64,000 nucleotides of DNA from Aeromonas tecta (GTDB lineage: Bacteria > Pseudomonadota > Gammaproteobacteria > Enterobacterales > Aeromonadaceae), in the NCBI RefSeq assembly GCF_000820185.1, contig NZ_CDCA01000010.1:145116-209115 (forward strand). Reading direction: 5' to 3'. The notes below the pieces were generated by a model. That model was given only the letters and a program-made list of their open reading frames with translations. It was not told the origin of the DNA and searched no databases. A program made the translations under genes and the position numbers. Positions 47,509 through 55,454 of the stretch are shown here, one piece after another (within the stretch, counting starts at the first letter, position 1; the number at the start of each line of letters is the position of its first letter).

Positions 47509-50061
47509 TCAGGGCTGGATGCGGGGACTCCACTCCAGCCAATCCTTCTCCGCCTTGCCATAGAGGGGATAGCTGTGGCCCGATTTAACAGTGGGGCCCA
47601 TCTCCCGCTCCGGGGTGTTGAAGGCGATGCCGCCGGCTAGCAGGCTCTGTACGGTTTCCACCTCTATTGTACCGCCGGTCAGGCCTATGTCGGCCTTGAC
47701 GCCGGAGACATTCCAGAAGCGGCTGTTGGCCCGCACCAGGTGGGCGTATTGCTTGTCGACACTCACGTCGATCAACACCTCGCTGCCATCGCGGGCCAGT
47801 GCGATCTGGGTGACGCTGCCGACCACCAGCTTGCGAAACAGCAAGGGGCTCCCGACGCTGATCCCGCTGACCGAGGGGCTCTTCAAGGTCAGCGCCAGCC
47901 CGATGGGGCCGCTCTGACTCAGGGGGAAACGCTCCTTACTCGCACCCTGGCCTGGGCTTGCCTCGATGAAGACCCCCTTGATCAGGGTATCGAGATGAGA
48001 CACGCCCCCCAGCCCCAGCTTGGCCTGCACCAGGGTGAAGCGGGCGCCGGACTGCAAGAAGCGATCGGCATACTGCTTGTCCAGCTCTGCCTTGAAGCTG
48101 ACCTGACCGAGGGCGGGGTCCAGTTCTACCTGCTCAACCTTGCCGATGTCTACGCCGCGATAACGGATGGGGCTGCCCACCCCGAGCCCCGGGTTGTTGT
48201 CGGCGGTCAGCGTCAGAGTGCGCACCTGGGTTCTGGCCTGCTCCTTGCTGTCAAACAGCTGATGACTGCTGCGACCGGTGCCGAGGCGGTCGAACTCGAT
48301 GGCGCCGCGCAGCAGGGTGGCGAGGTTGCCCACCTTGACCTGCACGCCATCCAGCCGCACCTTGCCGTCGATGGCCGCCTTCTTCCAGAACTGGGGTTGC
48401 TGCTTGAGCAGGGGGGCATAGATGGCATCGATCTCAAGTTCTATCTCGACTCCCTTGGCATCGGCCTTCAATGCCTTGACCCTGCCAGCCTCGAGCCCCA
48501 GATAGAGCACGGGTGAGCCGATCCCGACCCCGTCGGCCTGTTCGGCGCGCAGCAGCCAGCGTTGGGGCTTGGCATTGCGCGTACCGAGCAGTGCCAGCTC
48601 CTGGCTGGGATAGAGCCTGTCGATCCGCTCGCCCGCCGGCGCCTGTATGAGCTTGACGCCGCCACCGAGCCAGGCGCTGGCCGGGCTGGTATCGACCTTG
48701 ATGCCCGCGAGGCTCGCATCGATCTGCAGGGGAGAGGCGCGGTAGAAGCGGGCCCGATTCAGCAGGTGGCGATACGCCTCATTGACGCTGAGCTCGACCC
48801 TGGCATTGCCGGTCGCATCCAGCGTCAGCGGGCCGACCTGACCAATTTGCAGCCCCTTGAACCAGACTGGCGCCTCTTCGCTCAGGCCAGCGAGATCGTC
48901 TGCCTGCAAACTGATCTTGATGCCGGCGGTTTGTGCCTGACTCTCGAGGGTCATGGCACTGACCCGATCGCCTGCCACATAATCCAGCCGGATGGCGGGG
49001 CCCGCCAGCAGGCGATCCGCGTGCTTGAGGCCGGTCGGGGAGAGGGAGACGGTTTCCCAGACGAGGCGGCTCTTGCCGGTCACCCGAAACGCCTGTTCCG
49101 GGTTTATCAGCGCGGTGACGACCCGGCCCTTTTCAGTCAGGCGGATGGGGTCGATACGACCGATCTCGATGCCCTCAAACAGGATGGGCATCCCTTCCTT
49201 GATGGGCAGACTGCCGGCCTGGATCTGGATGCGCTCCCCACGGGCCGCCTCGGCCAAGCCCTTGTAGAGGACGAAGGTCTGGCCCTTCTGCGCCACATCA
49301 GACTCCTTGGGGGAGTCAAACGCTATGCCGCCGCTCAGTATGGAGGTGAGGCTGCCTGCTTCCACCTTGACGCCGCTGAGACTGAAGGAGCCCTTGATGC
49401 CGCTGATGTTCCAGAAACGGGTATCGGTCTTGATGAGGTTTTCAAAGCGCGGCTCGATCACCAGATCCAGGATCACATTCTGGTTCTCTTCCCCGAGCCG
49501 GGTATTGATGACGCTACCCACCTCCAGCCCGCGGAAATAGATCTTGGCACCGATCCCAACGGAGCCCAGCGAATCGGCGGTCAAATGCAGGGTGCGGCCC
49601 TGGGCCTGATAACCGGGGGGAGGGCCGTCGAGGGCATCGAACTCATCTTCCAGCGGGTTGTTGTCCCGGCCGGGCTGCAGGTTGATGTAGTTGCCGGACA
49701 CCAGGGTATCGAGACCGGAGATCTCGGTCAGTGACGCCTTGGGGCTCACCAGCCAGAAGTCGGAGCCCTTGCGGATGAGCGGGCGAGCGCGGCTGTCGAC
49801 CTTGGCCAGCACGGCTATCTTGCGGCCATCCTCGGCCAGCTCCAGCTCCTGTACCACCCCGATGGCCACCCCCTGATAACGCAGCTGAGTCTTGCCCGGC
49901 AAGATACCGTTGCCCTGGGCAAAGTTGATGCGAATGAGCTGACCGCTGCTGGTCCACTGCTGGTAGAGAAAGCCACCCGCCAGCAACAAGGCGATGACGG
50001 GCAATAACCAGACTGGGGATAACCAGCGATGTTTCTCAATGACGGGTTCAGCCCCGATCAT
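47509..50061 (-). CDS. letB: Lipid-transport tunnel protein LetB (seven MCE domains)
   Basis: An 850-residue envelope protein (YebT/LetB) that forms stacked MCE rings making a lipid channel between inner and outer membranes. One N-terminal transmembrane helix (WLLPVIALLLAGGFLYQQW) is followed by seven MCE repeats. Each opens with a motif such as NGILPGKTQLRYQGVAIG, SLGSVGIGAKIYFRGLEVG, GIGSPVLYLGLEAG or NPGLGVGSPIRYRGVDIG. Length compares with 877 in E. coli. It is in an operon with the two LetA genes upstream. Confidence 0.94.
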   Translation of the reverse strand: MIGAEPVIEKHRWLSPVWLLPVIALLLAGGFLYQQWTSSGQLIRINFAQGNGILPGKTQLRYQGVAIGVVQELELAEDGRKIAVLAKVDSRARPLIRKGSDFWLVSPKASLTEISGLDTLVSGNYINLQPGRDNNPLEDEFDALDGPPPGYQAQGRTLHLTADSLGSVGIGAKIYFRGLEVGSVINTRLGEENQNVILDLVIEPRFENLIKTDTRFWNISGIKGSFSLSGVKVEAGSLTSILSGGIAFDSPKESDVAQKGQTFVLYKGLAEAARGERIQIQAGSLPIKEGMPILFEGIEIGRIDPIRLTEKGRVVTALINPEQAFRVTGKSRLVWETVSLSPTGLKHADRLLAGPAIRLDYVAGDRVSAMTLESQAQTAGIKISLQADDLAGLSEEAPVWFKGLQIGQVGPLTLDATGNARVELSVNEAYRHLLNRARFYRASPLQIDASLAGIKVDTSPASAWLGGGVKLIQAPAGERIDRLYPSQELALLGTRNAKPQRWLLRAEQADGVGIGSPVLYLGLEAGRVKALKADAKGVEIELEIDAIYAPLLKQQPQFWKKAAIDGKVRLDGVQVKVGNLATLLRGAIEFDRLGTGRSSHQLFDSKEQARTQVRTLTLTADNNPGLGVGSPIRYRGVDIGKVEQVELDPALGQVSFKAELDKQYADRFLQSGARFTLVQAKLGLGGVSHLDTLIKGVFIEASPGQGASKERFPLSQSGPIGLALTLKSPSVSGISVGSPLLFRKLVVGSVTQIALARDGSEVLIDVSVDKQYAHLVRANSRFWNVSGVKADIGLTGGTIEVETVQSLLAGGIAFNTPEREMGPTVKSGHSYPLYGKAEKDWLEWSPRIQP

Positions 50062-50119
50062 ACCGACTCCTTAATGTGACTGTGTTTGACGGCATATACG
50101 ATACAGATGAAAAGCTGCA

Positions 50120-50728
50120 CTAGCGGGACGCCTTGTCCCACAACAGGCGGGTATCCAGCATTCTGGCCGACATCATGGTCAGCACCACCACGCCGGCGAA
50201 GGCGGTGGCCCCGGGGCCTGCCCGCACGTTGAGCAGGACGCCGCGATCCACCAGCGCCACCATGAGCGAGATGACGAACAGGTCCAGCATGGACCAGCGC
50301 CCGATGAAATCGATGATGCGGTACATGATGAGCTGGCGCTTGCGCCGCACCGGCTTGGCTCGTTGCAGCTGCCAGCAGATCCAGCTCAGCCCCAGGATCT
50401 TGCCGATGGGCACGACGATGCTCGCGGTCAGCACAATAGTGGCGATGCCAGACATCTTGCTGCGATAGAGCGCCATGATACCGCTGAAAATGGTGTCGGA
50501 CTGCAATAATCCCTTGTTGTAGAAATGGGTGATGGGCAAGAGGTTGGCGGGCAGCAACATGAAGGTCGCCAGCGCCAGCAGGCCCCATGACCAGGCAAGG
50601 GAGCGGGGGATCCGCATCTGCAAATGGCTGTGGCAACGGGGGCAACTCATCTTGGGCTGATAGCGCACCAACAGGCCGCAGGTGTGGCAGCGGCAGAGCC
50701 CCAGTTCACGGGCGCTGGTCAGGTTCAT
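50120..50728 (-). CDS. LetA C-terminal half (paraquat-inducible protein A domain)
   Basis: A 202-residue inner-membrane protein with one PqiA domain. A zinc-ribbon-like pair of CxxC motifs (CRCHTCGLL and CPRCHSHL) precedes four hydrophobic helices, including SWGLLALATFMLLPANLLPI and later VVLTMMSARMLD. In E. coli both PqiA domains are fused in one LetA (YebS) protein. Here this part is a separate gene that overlaps the upstream one by 23 bp. It probably acts with its neighbour and LetB in lipid transport. Confidence 0.9.
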   Translation of the reverse strand: MNLTSARELGLCRCHTCGLLVRYQPKMSCPRCHSHLQMRIPRSLAWSWGLLALATFMLLPANLLPITHFYNKGLLQSDTIFSGIMALYRSKMSGIATIVLTASIVVPIGKILGLSWICWQLQRAKPVRRKRQLIMYRIIDFIGRWSMLDLFVISLMVALVDRGVLLNVRAGPGATAFAGVVVLTMMSARMLDTRLLWDKASR

Positions 50729-51350
50729 GAGCCGGCTCCTGTGACGGTGTTTGCAGCGCAACGCGCTCCCAATAGGGCGCCGGATCAAACAGGATCAACA
50801 GCGTCATGTTGAGCAACATCAGGATCCCGAGGCTCAGCAAGCCGCCGCCCAAGCGCACATCCGCGATGTCGATGAGCTTGAACAGAGCGACCAGCAGGCT
50901 GACGATATAAACCTCCAGCATGGCCCAGTGACGAAACACCTCCACCGCCTTGAGGGTGGGCGCCAGGATATGCCAGCGTTTGGCCAGACCGGAGGCGAGG
51001 GCGAAGATGCCGACCAGCAAGCCCGTCGGTGCCAGGGCGGCGCACCAGAGCACCAGCCCGGCCACCCAAAACTCATTCTCGCCAAGCAGCACCATGATGC
51101 CTTTGAGCAAGTTGGCGTCTGAATTGACCCCGGCCAGGCGCAGGTAGATGAGTGGCTCGAAGAAGGCGGACGGTAGCAACAGGAACCCGGTGATGGTCAG
51201 TGCCATCAACTGGGAGGGACGAAAGGCGTAGCGGCCATAGAGATGCTGATGACAGCGAGGGCAATGGGCGTGACGGCGCAATGGCAATAACTTGCGTTCG
51301 ATCAGCAAGTCGCAAGCCGGGCAGACGATCACGGAATGGGGATCCGACAT
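50706..51350 (-). CDS. LetA N-terminal half (paraquat-inducible protein A domain)
   Basis: A 214-residue PqiA-domain inner-membrane protein. It begins MSDPHSVIVCPACDLLIERK and has a second cysteine pair (HCPRCHQHL). Four helices follow, for example LTITGFLLLPSAFFEPLIYL and LEVYIVSLLVALFKLIDIAD. It is the first gene of the letA-letA-letB operon and pairs with the separately encoded second half. The ATG at 51350 follows the family start. Confidence 0.9.
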   Translation of the reverse strand: MSDPHSVIVCPACDLLIERKLLPLRRHAHCPRCHQHLYGRYAFRPSQLMALTITGFLLLPSAFFEPLIYLRLAGVNSDANLLKGIMVLLGENEFWVAGLVLWCAALAPTGLLVGIFALASGLAKRWHILAPTLKAVEVFRHWAMLEVYIVSLLVALFKLIDIADVRLGGGLLSLGILMLLNMTLLILFDPAPYWERVALQTPSQEPAHEPDQRP

Positions 51351-51566
51351 ACGATTCAACCTGTTGAAGGAATTGATAAAATTTACCCTAAAACCCGCCA
51401 TCTGTCTTGCCTGCACACCCTCTGGTCGAGAAAAAGGGCCGCTCATATAATGGCAAGGGGAGGGGCAAGGTCAGGATCTCGCCATGTGCCGCCCATTATG
51501 TTCAATCAGCGCCTGGATCGGCTAGATGGCGCGCCTTGTCATCCATCGGCGTGGTTATTTGCAATA

Positions 51567-51582
51567 CTGTATATCCGTACAT
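51567..51582 (+). promoter_or_regulatory. LexA (SOS) box upstream of yebG
   Basis: CTGT, eight bases (ATATCCGT), then ACAT matches the CTGT-N8-ACAG consensus at all but the last base. It lies 36 bp before the yebG start. YebG is an SOS gene in E. coli. Confidence 0.75.
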
Positions 51583-51617
51583 ATAATTGCGCTTACTATC
51601 ATGAGGAGGACGCCATT

Positions 51618-51932
51618 ATGGCCGTTGAGATCAAGTATGTTGTGGTGCGTGGGGGAGTGGAGAAGATGATCTTTACCAGCAAGAAAGAGGCCGATGCCTA
51701 TGACAAGTTGCTGGACACCGCCGATGAGTTGATGACCTTGCTGGCCGGGGCACCGGTCGAACTGACTGCCGAGCAGCAAGAGAGCCTGGCATTCTACCTG
51801 GCAGAGCAGCGTGATCTGCTGCAAAGCGTGCTAAAAGGCGGTAAAGGGCAGGGCCCCAGCCCAAAGGAAGAGAATATTGACGATGTCAGTGCCGATAAAC
51901 CCAAGGGAAAATCCCTCAAAAGCGTAGCCTGA
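51618..51932 (+). CDS. yebG: SOS-inducible protein YebG
   Basis: A 104-residue DNA-damage-inducible protein of unknown molecular role. The N-terminus (MAVEIKYVVVRGGVEKMIFT) is almost that of E. coli YebG. The helical part (KKEADAYDKLLDTADELM) is also conserved. The C-terminal 30 residues are charged and variable. A GAGGAGG site and a LexA box lie upstream, supporting SOS control. Confidence 0.93.
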   Translation: MAVEIKYVVVRGGVEKMIFTSKKEADAYDKLLDTADELMTLLAGAPVELTAEQQESLAFYLAEQRDLLQSVLKGGKGQGPSPKEENIDDVSADKPKGKSLKSVA

Positions 51933-52003
51933 ATAAAGAGAGCAGGGCGGGAGCGGCATGGAATAGACAGGCTAATGCATCAGTCTCCCCATGCAACAAA
52001 TGT

Positions 52004-52015
52004 GAATGCGCATTC
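52004..52015. repeat. 12-bp palindrome between yebG and the recombinase gene
   Basis: GAATGCGCATTC is a perfect palindrome in the 295-bp gap. It could be an operator. Its role is unknown. Confidence 0.4.
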
Positions 52016-52145
52016 GAATTTGTTGGTATTTACCCCGAGAATTTTCTAACCAACGTGCATACCCAGTGAATAGTAAGGCTTGCCATCCACTCGACGACAT
52101 CTCGAACCATGGCTGCGATACCTGCCCAGGCAGTCTGGATACCTT

Positions 52146-52175
52146 TGATGCCGATAACCCCATTTATCGGCATCA
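52146..52175. repeat. Perfect dif-like palindrome upstream of the second tyrosine recombinase
   Basis: The left arm is TGATGCCGATAA, the centre CCCCAT and the right arm TTATCGGCATCA. The arms are exact inverted complements. The layout (12-bp arms ending ATAA/TTAT, 6-bp centre, 52 bp before a recombinase start) is the same as at 44,111-44,140, with different outer bases. Twenty-four bases of it (52,150-52,173) recur exactly at 60,874-60,897 in the same orientation. Confidence 0.85.
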
Positions 52176-52227
52176 GTCTTGAGCAAACCCAGATTTCGAC
52201 CCCAACAACCTGACCACAAGCATCACC

Positions 52228-53523
52228 ATGACCCCTTTGCCACTGCCACTTCCACTGCCACTGCCACCTGCCATGCCGCTGTTCGATAGCCTTGCTCATC
52301 TGGAGGCGGGTAACCCTCTGGTCAATCAGTATCTCGCCAACCTCAGCCTGACGCAGGTACCCGACGCTGGCCTCGTCTATGAACTGGCCGTCGACTGGCT
52401 GCTGGAGCAGCGTCACAGTGAGAACAACTACAAGACCTATCGCAGCGAGCTGACGACCTTCCTGCACTGGTGCTTCGCCGAGCTGGCCATCAGCCCCAAG
52501 GATCTCACCAGGCGCATCATGATGCGCTATCTGGATTACTGCCAGTCACCACCACAGGAACTGATCGCCTACCGAAATGTTGCCCAGTTCGTGCAAGACA
52601 AGGAGTGGGGCGAGCGGTTGCCCAACCCGCAGTGGCGGCCGTTTCTCGGCAAACGGGAGCTGGGCCGCGAGCTGCCATACCGGCTGAGCGAGCCCGCGAT
52701 GAAGACCAAGATAGCCATCTTGTCGGCCTTCTTTCAGTTCCTCGTGCAGGAAGAGTACATGGATCGCAACCCTGCGCTGCTGCTGCAAAGGGTCAAGCAG
52801 TCTGCTCAGCAGGAAACCGATGAGCAGGCCCAGTCCTTTACCGAGTTGCAGTGGTCCTATGTGATGCAGGCCGCCGAACAGCTCGCCAGCGAGAACCCGG
52901 CCCAGCACGAGCGCAGCCGTTTTCTCATCTGCCTCATGTATGCCTGTTATCTGCGTATCTCCGAGGTGGCGGCCAGGCCTGGGTTCAGTCCCATCATGGG
53001 TCAGTTCCGTCGCGACGGCAAGACCGGCGTCTGGGGCTATTACATTCCCCGCAGCAAGGGTGGCAAACGGCGCACCGTCGCCGTTTCCCAGGCCTTGCTC
53101 GATGCCTTGCAGCGCTACCGCAACTTCCTGGGGCTCTCGCCGTTACCGGCACCCAACGAACAGACGCCGCTGTTTGTGCGCCACAAGGCGGCAGCCCACG
53201 GCCGGGAGCAAGGTGAGCTCAATGCTAACCTCGGCATTCGCCAGCTACGGGATCTGGTGATGGCGGTGCTTGAGCAGGCAGCCGAGCTGGCCGAACAGGA
53301 TGGCTTTACCCAGGACGCGGCCGAGATGCGTAGCCTGACACCGCACTCCATTCGCCATACCGGCATCACCCACGACATCAACTTGAATGGTCGACCGTTG
53401 TCCCACGTGCAGGCCGATGCGGGCCACGACAGCATCGACACCACCTCCAAGTATCTGCACACCGGTCACAGTGAACGCCACGAGAGCGCCAGCCATAAAC
53501 CCTTGGATCATCTGCATGAATAA
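52228..53523 (+). CDS. Tyrosine recombinase/integrase next to a dif-like site
   Basis: A 431-residue site-specific recombinase. The N-terminus has a proline/leucine repeat (residues 2-14). A core-binding domain (about 40-200) precedes the catalytic domain. The catalytic residues are present: Arg in ACYLRISEVA, Lys in PRSKGGKRRT, HxxR in PHSIRHTG, His in ADAGHDSID and Tyr in SKYLHTGH. It is only distantly like the 44,200 recombinase. It could be an orphan chromosomal recombinase or the integrase of the inovirus that begins 90 bp downstream. The palindrome just upstream is its likely target or operator. Confidence 0.88.
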   Translation: MTPLPLPLPLPLPPAMPLFDSLAHLEAGNPLVNQYLANLSLTQVPDAGLVYELAVDWLLEQRHSENNYKTYRSELTTFLHWCFAELAISPKDLTRRIMMRYLDYCQSPPQELIAYRNVAQFVQDKEWGERLPNPQWRPFLGKRELGRELPYRLSEPAMKTKIAILSAFFQFLVQEEYMDRNPALLLQRVKQSAQQETDEQAQSFTELQWSYVMQAAEQLASENPAQHERSRFLICLMYACYLRISEVAARPGFSPIMGQFRRDGKTGVWGYYIPRSKGGKRRTVAVSQALLDALQRYRNFLGLSPLPAPNEQTPLFVRHKAAAHGREQGELNANLGIRQLRDLVMAVLEQAAELAEQDGFTQDAAEMRSLTPHSIRHTGITHDINLNGRPLSHVQADAGHDSIDTTSKYLHTGHSERHESASHKPLDHLHE

Positions 53524-53610
53524 GAAGGCGTCTCACCAAGCATCAAGCTTGGGTAGCGCTATATGCCACGAGCTGGTGGCCATGAGAGCTTTCAATATCA
53601 ACTTCACAAA

Positions 53611-53639
53611 ACCGAGCATAATGTCGCGTTTAGTTAAAT
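53611..53639 (+). repeat. Left-edge dif-like attachment sequence of the inovirus
   Basis: ACCGAGCATAA resembles a XerC arm, TGTCGCG is the centre and TTTAGTTAAAT matches the canonical XerD arm TTATGTTAAAT at 9 of 11 bases. AACCGAGCATAATGTCG (from 53,610) recurs with one mismatch at 61,613, giving a repeat distance of 8003 bp. That is a normal inovirus genome size. Confidence 0.6.
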
Positions 53640-53705
53640 GCCCATCTGAAACCTGCCGATAAGCCAGCCCACGCAATTTTGCTGGTTTATCAGGTATTTA
53701 CTTGG

Positions 53706-54056
53706 ATGGAACGAGAGTTGACCAAAAACTTCATTTTTCGTTGGTTTGAATGCGGTTTATCGGAAGAGGAGACGGCAAATCTATGTTTCGTTTCTGTGAG
53801 GCAGGTCACATATTGGGATAAGGGTAAAGAGATCCCACCTGTCTATAAACGGCTTATGCGTATGGCATCCGGGCGGGAGCTGCCCACGATTTTCAAGGAA
53901 TGGCAGGGATGGCGGATGAAGAATGACTGCCTGATCGCACCGAATGGCGTCATGTTCGACAGGAGGAGGATCGAGGCGCTGGCCATCATCCAGGCCGAGC
54001 TGTCAGAGAAGCAGAGGGAAGCGTTCTATTGGAGGAAAAAACTAGGCCTTAACTGA
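53706..54056 (+). CDS. Inoviral regulatory-type protein (DUF3653-like)
   Basis: A 116-residue protein like those of Xanthomonas and Vibrio filamentous phages (DUF3653 group). The run SEEETANLCFVSVRQVTYWD resembles a helix-turn-helix, followed by KGKEIPPVYKRLMRMASGRE, which is the family core. The family assignment is by recognition of this pattern. It is transcribed opposite to the phage structural genes, at the left edge of the prophage. A DNA-binding role is inferred. Confidence 0.65.
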   Translation: MERELTKNFIFRWFECGLSEEETANLCFVSVRQVTYWDKGKEIPPVYKRLMRMASGRELPTIFKEWQGWRMKNDCLIAPNGVMFDRRRIEALAIIQAELSEKQREAFYWRKKLGLN

Positions 54057-54093
54057 CGGAAGGGGGTTAATCCCCCTTCTTCTAATAGATGAA

Positions 54094-54318
54094 TCAACGA
54101 CCAACCGCTGCCATCGCGGTCTTGTTAATCACATCCTGTTTCTGTTGTTCTACCTCAGCCAGCGAATACAAAGACTCTTGCACAAAGATGCTAGAAACAT
54201 CTTGCAATTCTTTGAACCAAGTACAGCAGCACTTACCATTAGTAAACGTCTCTGTAATGGTCATTAATGGCCCGCCACTTTTCAATCGAACTACATCACC
54301 AATGCTGAATTTCAACAT
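54094..54318 (-). CDS. YodC-type DUF2158 small protein
   Basis: A 74-residue protein of the DUF2158 family, with a KOW-like beta fold. It starts MLKFSIGDVVRLKSGGPLMT and has TWFKEL in the middle, where the family usually has C-x-WF. It is common in phages and accessory regions. The function is unknown. The start at 54318 is chosen because the family starts with GDVVxLKSGGP. Confidence 0.75.
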   Translation of the reverse strand: MLKFSIGDVVRLKSGGPLMTITETFTNGKCCCTWFKELQDVSSIFVQESLYSLAEVEQQKQDVINKTAMAAVGR

Positions 54319-54745
54319 AAATCCCCCATAGATGAGCGACATGCTCCAGGTGGATATGGTGGCAAATGCTAGCGATTCAACCCGTATGTAACAAAAAAAC
54401 AATAAAGACTATAGCTATCTGGATAGTAGAAGGCGTACGCCTCCCACCCAAAGGCATCAAGACCGGAGGGTTCCGAGAGGGTAGAATTCCCCCCGTATTA
54501 CTACACGGGGGGCCCAAACCAGCTGGCACGGTGAGTGCTGCTTGTCTTCGACAGGAGGCCAAGGCAGACGCTGACCATGCCCCATAGCCTTCGGCTGGGC
54601 ACTCTGACTGGGGCATTAAAGAGGGGTTTCGCAGGGAAGGGGGGTGGCCCCAGGCTTAGGGAAAGATAAGCATGTTTCGCCGCGAGACGCCTGGAGGCTT
54701 AATCAGCAGCAGAGGGCGGCTTATAGGGGCTAACGCCCCTTAACA
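54319..54745. other. Inovirus non-coding region with hairpins (possible replication/packaging signals)
   Basis: 427 bp without a supported gene. A strong hairpin pairs CCCCCCGT (54,489-54,496) with ACGGGGGG (54,505-54,512) around an 8-base loop. Another pairs AGGGGC (54,725-54,730) with GCCCCT (54,735-54,740). Filamentous phages keep their packaging signal and replication origins as hairpins in a non-coding region at the end of the structural operon, which is where this lies. The roles are inferred. Confidence 0.5.
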
Positions 54746-55132
54746 TCAAACCACAACACTCCAACGAGCCAGTTTTTCACTTACTTTTAGAGAATCCCTG
54801 ACAATGTAGTCTCGAAGCCGTTCATTAGACGATTCGACACCACACACTCGAGCCTCAAAATGAGGGTCGGTCTTTTTTCTACGAAGGGTCAACGCTGTAG
54901 CATAAGCTTCCGCCAGGCTTTCACTCTTGAGGTATGTTGCTGCACTTGGCCCACAGAGCCGTCCTCCAGCAGATATATAGAGGCTTCCCTTTTCTAGATC
55001 ACCAAACAGCTCGAACGGTACACGGTCTGTATGAATAACCTTTACGGTAAACCACTTAATTGGGTGCCCCATTTTTACCTCGTTAATCCCTACTTGGATG
55101 GATGCATAAACATAACCCATATGGAGCACCAT
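54746..55132 (-). CDS. Hypothetical inovirus protein
   Basis: A 128-residue protein with no recognised family. It has no signal peptide or membrane segment, and its C-terminal half is charged. It is the last gene of the minus-strand phage operon, after zot and a small membrane protein. This position is used for accessory (moron) genes in many filamentous phages, such as ctxAB in CTX phage. A second start at 55120 is possible. Confidence 0.6.
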   Translation of the reverse strand: MVLHMGYVYASIQVGINEVKMGHPIKWFTVKVIHTDRVPFELFGDLEKGSLYISAGGRLCGPSAATYLKSESLAEAYATALTLRRKKTDPHFEARVCGVESSNERLRDYIVRDSLKVSEKLARWSVVV

Positions 55133-55139
55133 TCAAGTA

Positions 55140-55382
55140 TCAGTGCCCGCCCTTGAGACGAACAGCACGAGCGCGGCGTTTAGCGCGGCAGTGGTGCCGC
55201 CACTTAGCCTCTAGCTCCATGAGGTAGCCCCCAAAGAGCCAGAGTAGGGGAGGCAGCGAGAACAGCGCAACCAGGGCAAAGCAGGCCCAACGAACCTCGG
55301 CGGAATAGTCAGGGTTCATCCCGAGGTAGACCAAAATAGCGATATCCAGGCACACAGCGATAACACCCAGCGCAATATTCAT
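55140..55382 (-). CDS. Small two-helix membrane protein of the inovirus
   Basis: An 80-residue protein. Two hydrophobic segments (IALGVIAVCLDIAILVYLGM and WACFALVALFSLPPLLWLFG) are followed by a very basic tail (KWRHHCRAKRRARAVRLKG). It follows zot on the minus strand. It may be a morphogenesis or superinfection factor, but no family was recognised. Confidence 0.6.
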   Translation of the reverse strand: MNIALGVIAVCLDIAILVYLGMNPDYSAEVRWACFALVALFSLPPLLWLFGGYLMELEAKWRHHCRAKRRARAVRLKGGH

Positions 55383-55454
55383 CCTAAAACCTCTGTATTT
55401 AACATAAAAAATGCCATGTCGCGGTCATGTTTATATACCCGAGCATCAATATTT

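Noticed and set aside
50706-50728. Possible frameshift splitting letA
   Set aside because: Both halves have proper starts and stops, own cysteine motifs and a 23-bp overlap, which fits two real genes better than a sequencing error.
52030-52173. 47-codon minus-strand frame starting MPINGVIG at the left palindrome, like the inovirus initiator
   Set aside because: The shared residues come only from the 24-bp repeat. The rest is unlike the initiator and no ribosome-binding site precedes it.
54366-54616. Short frames in the inovirus non-coding region
   Set aside because: No family, no ribosome-binding sites, and they overlap strong hairpins expected of replication or packaging signals.
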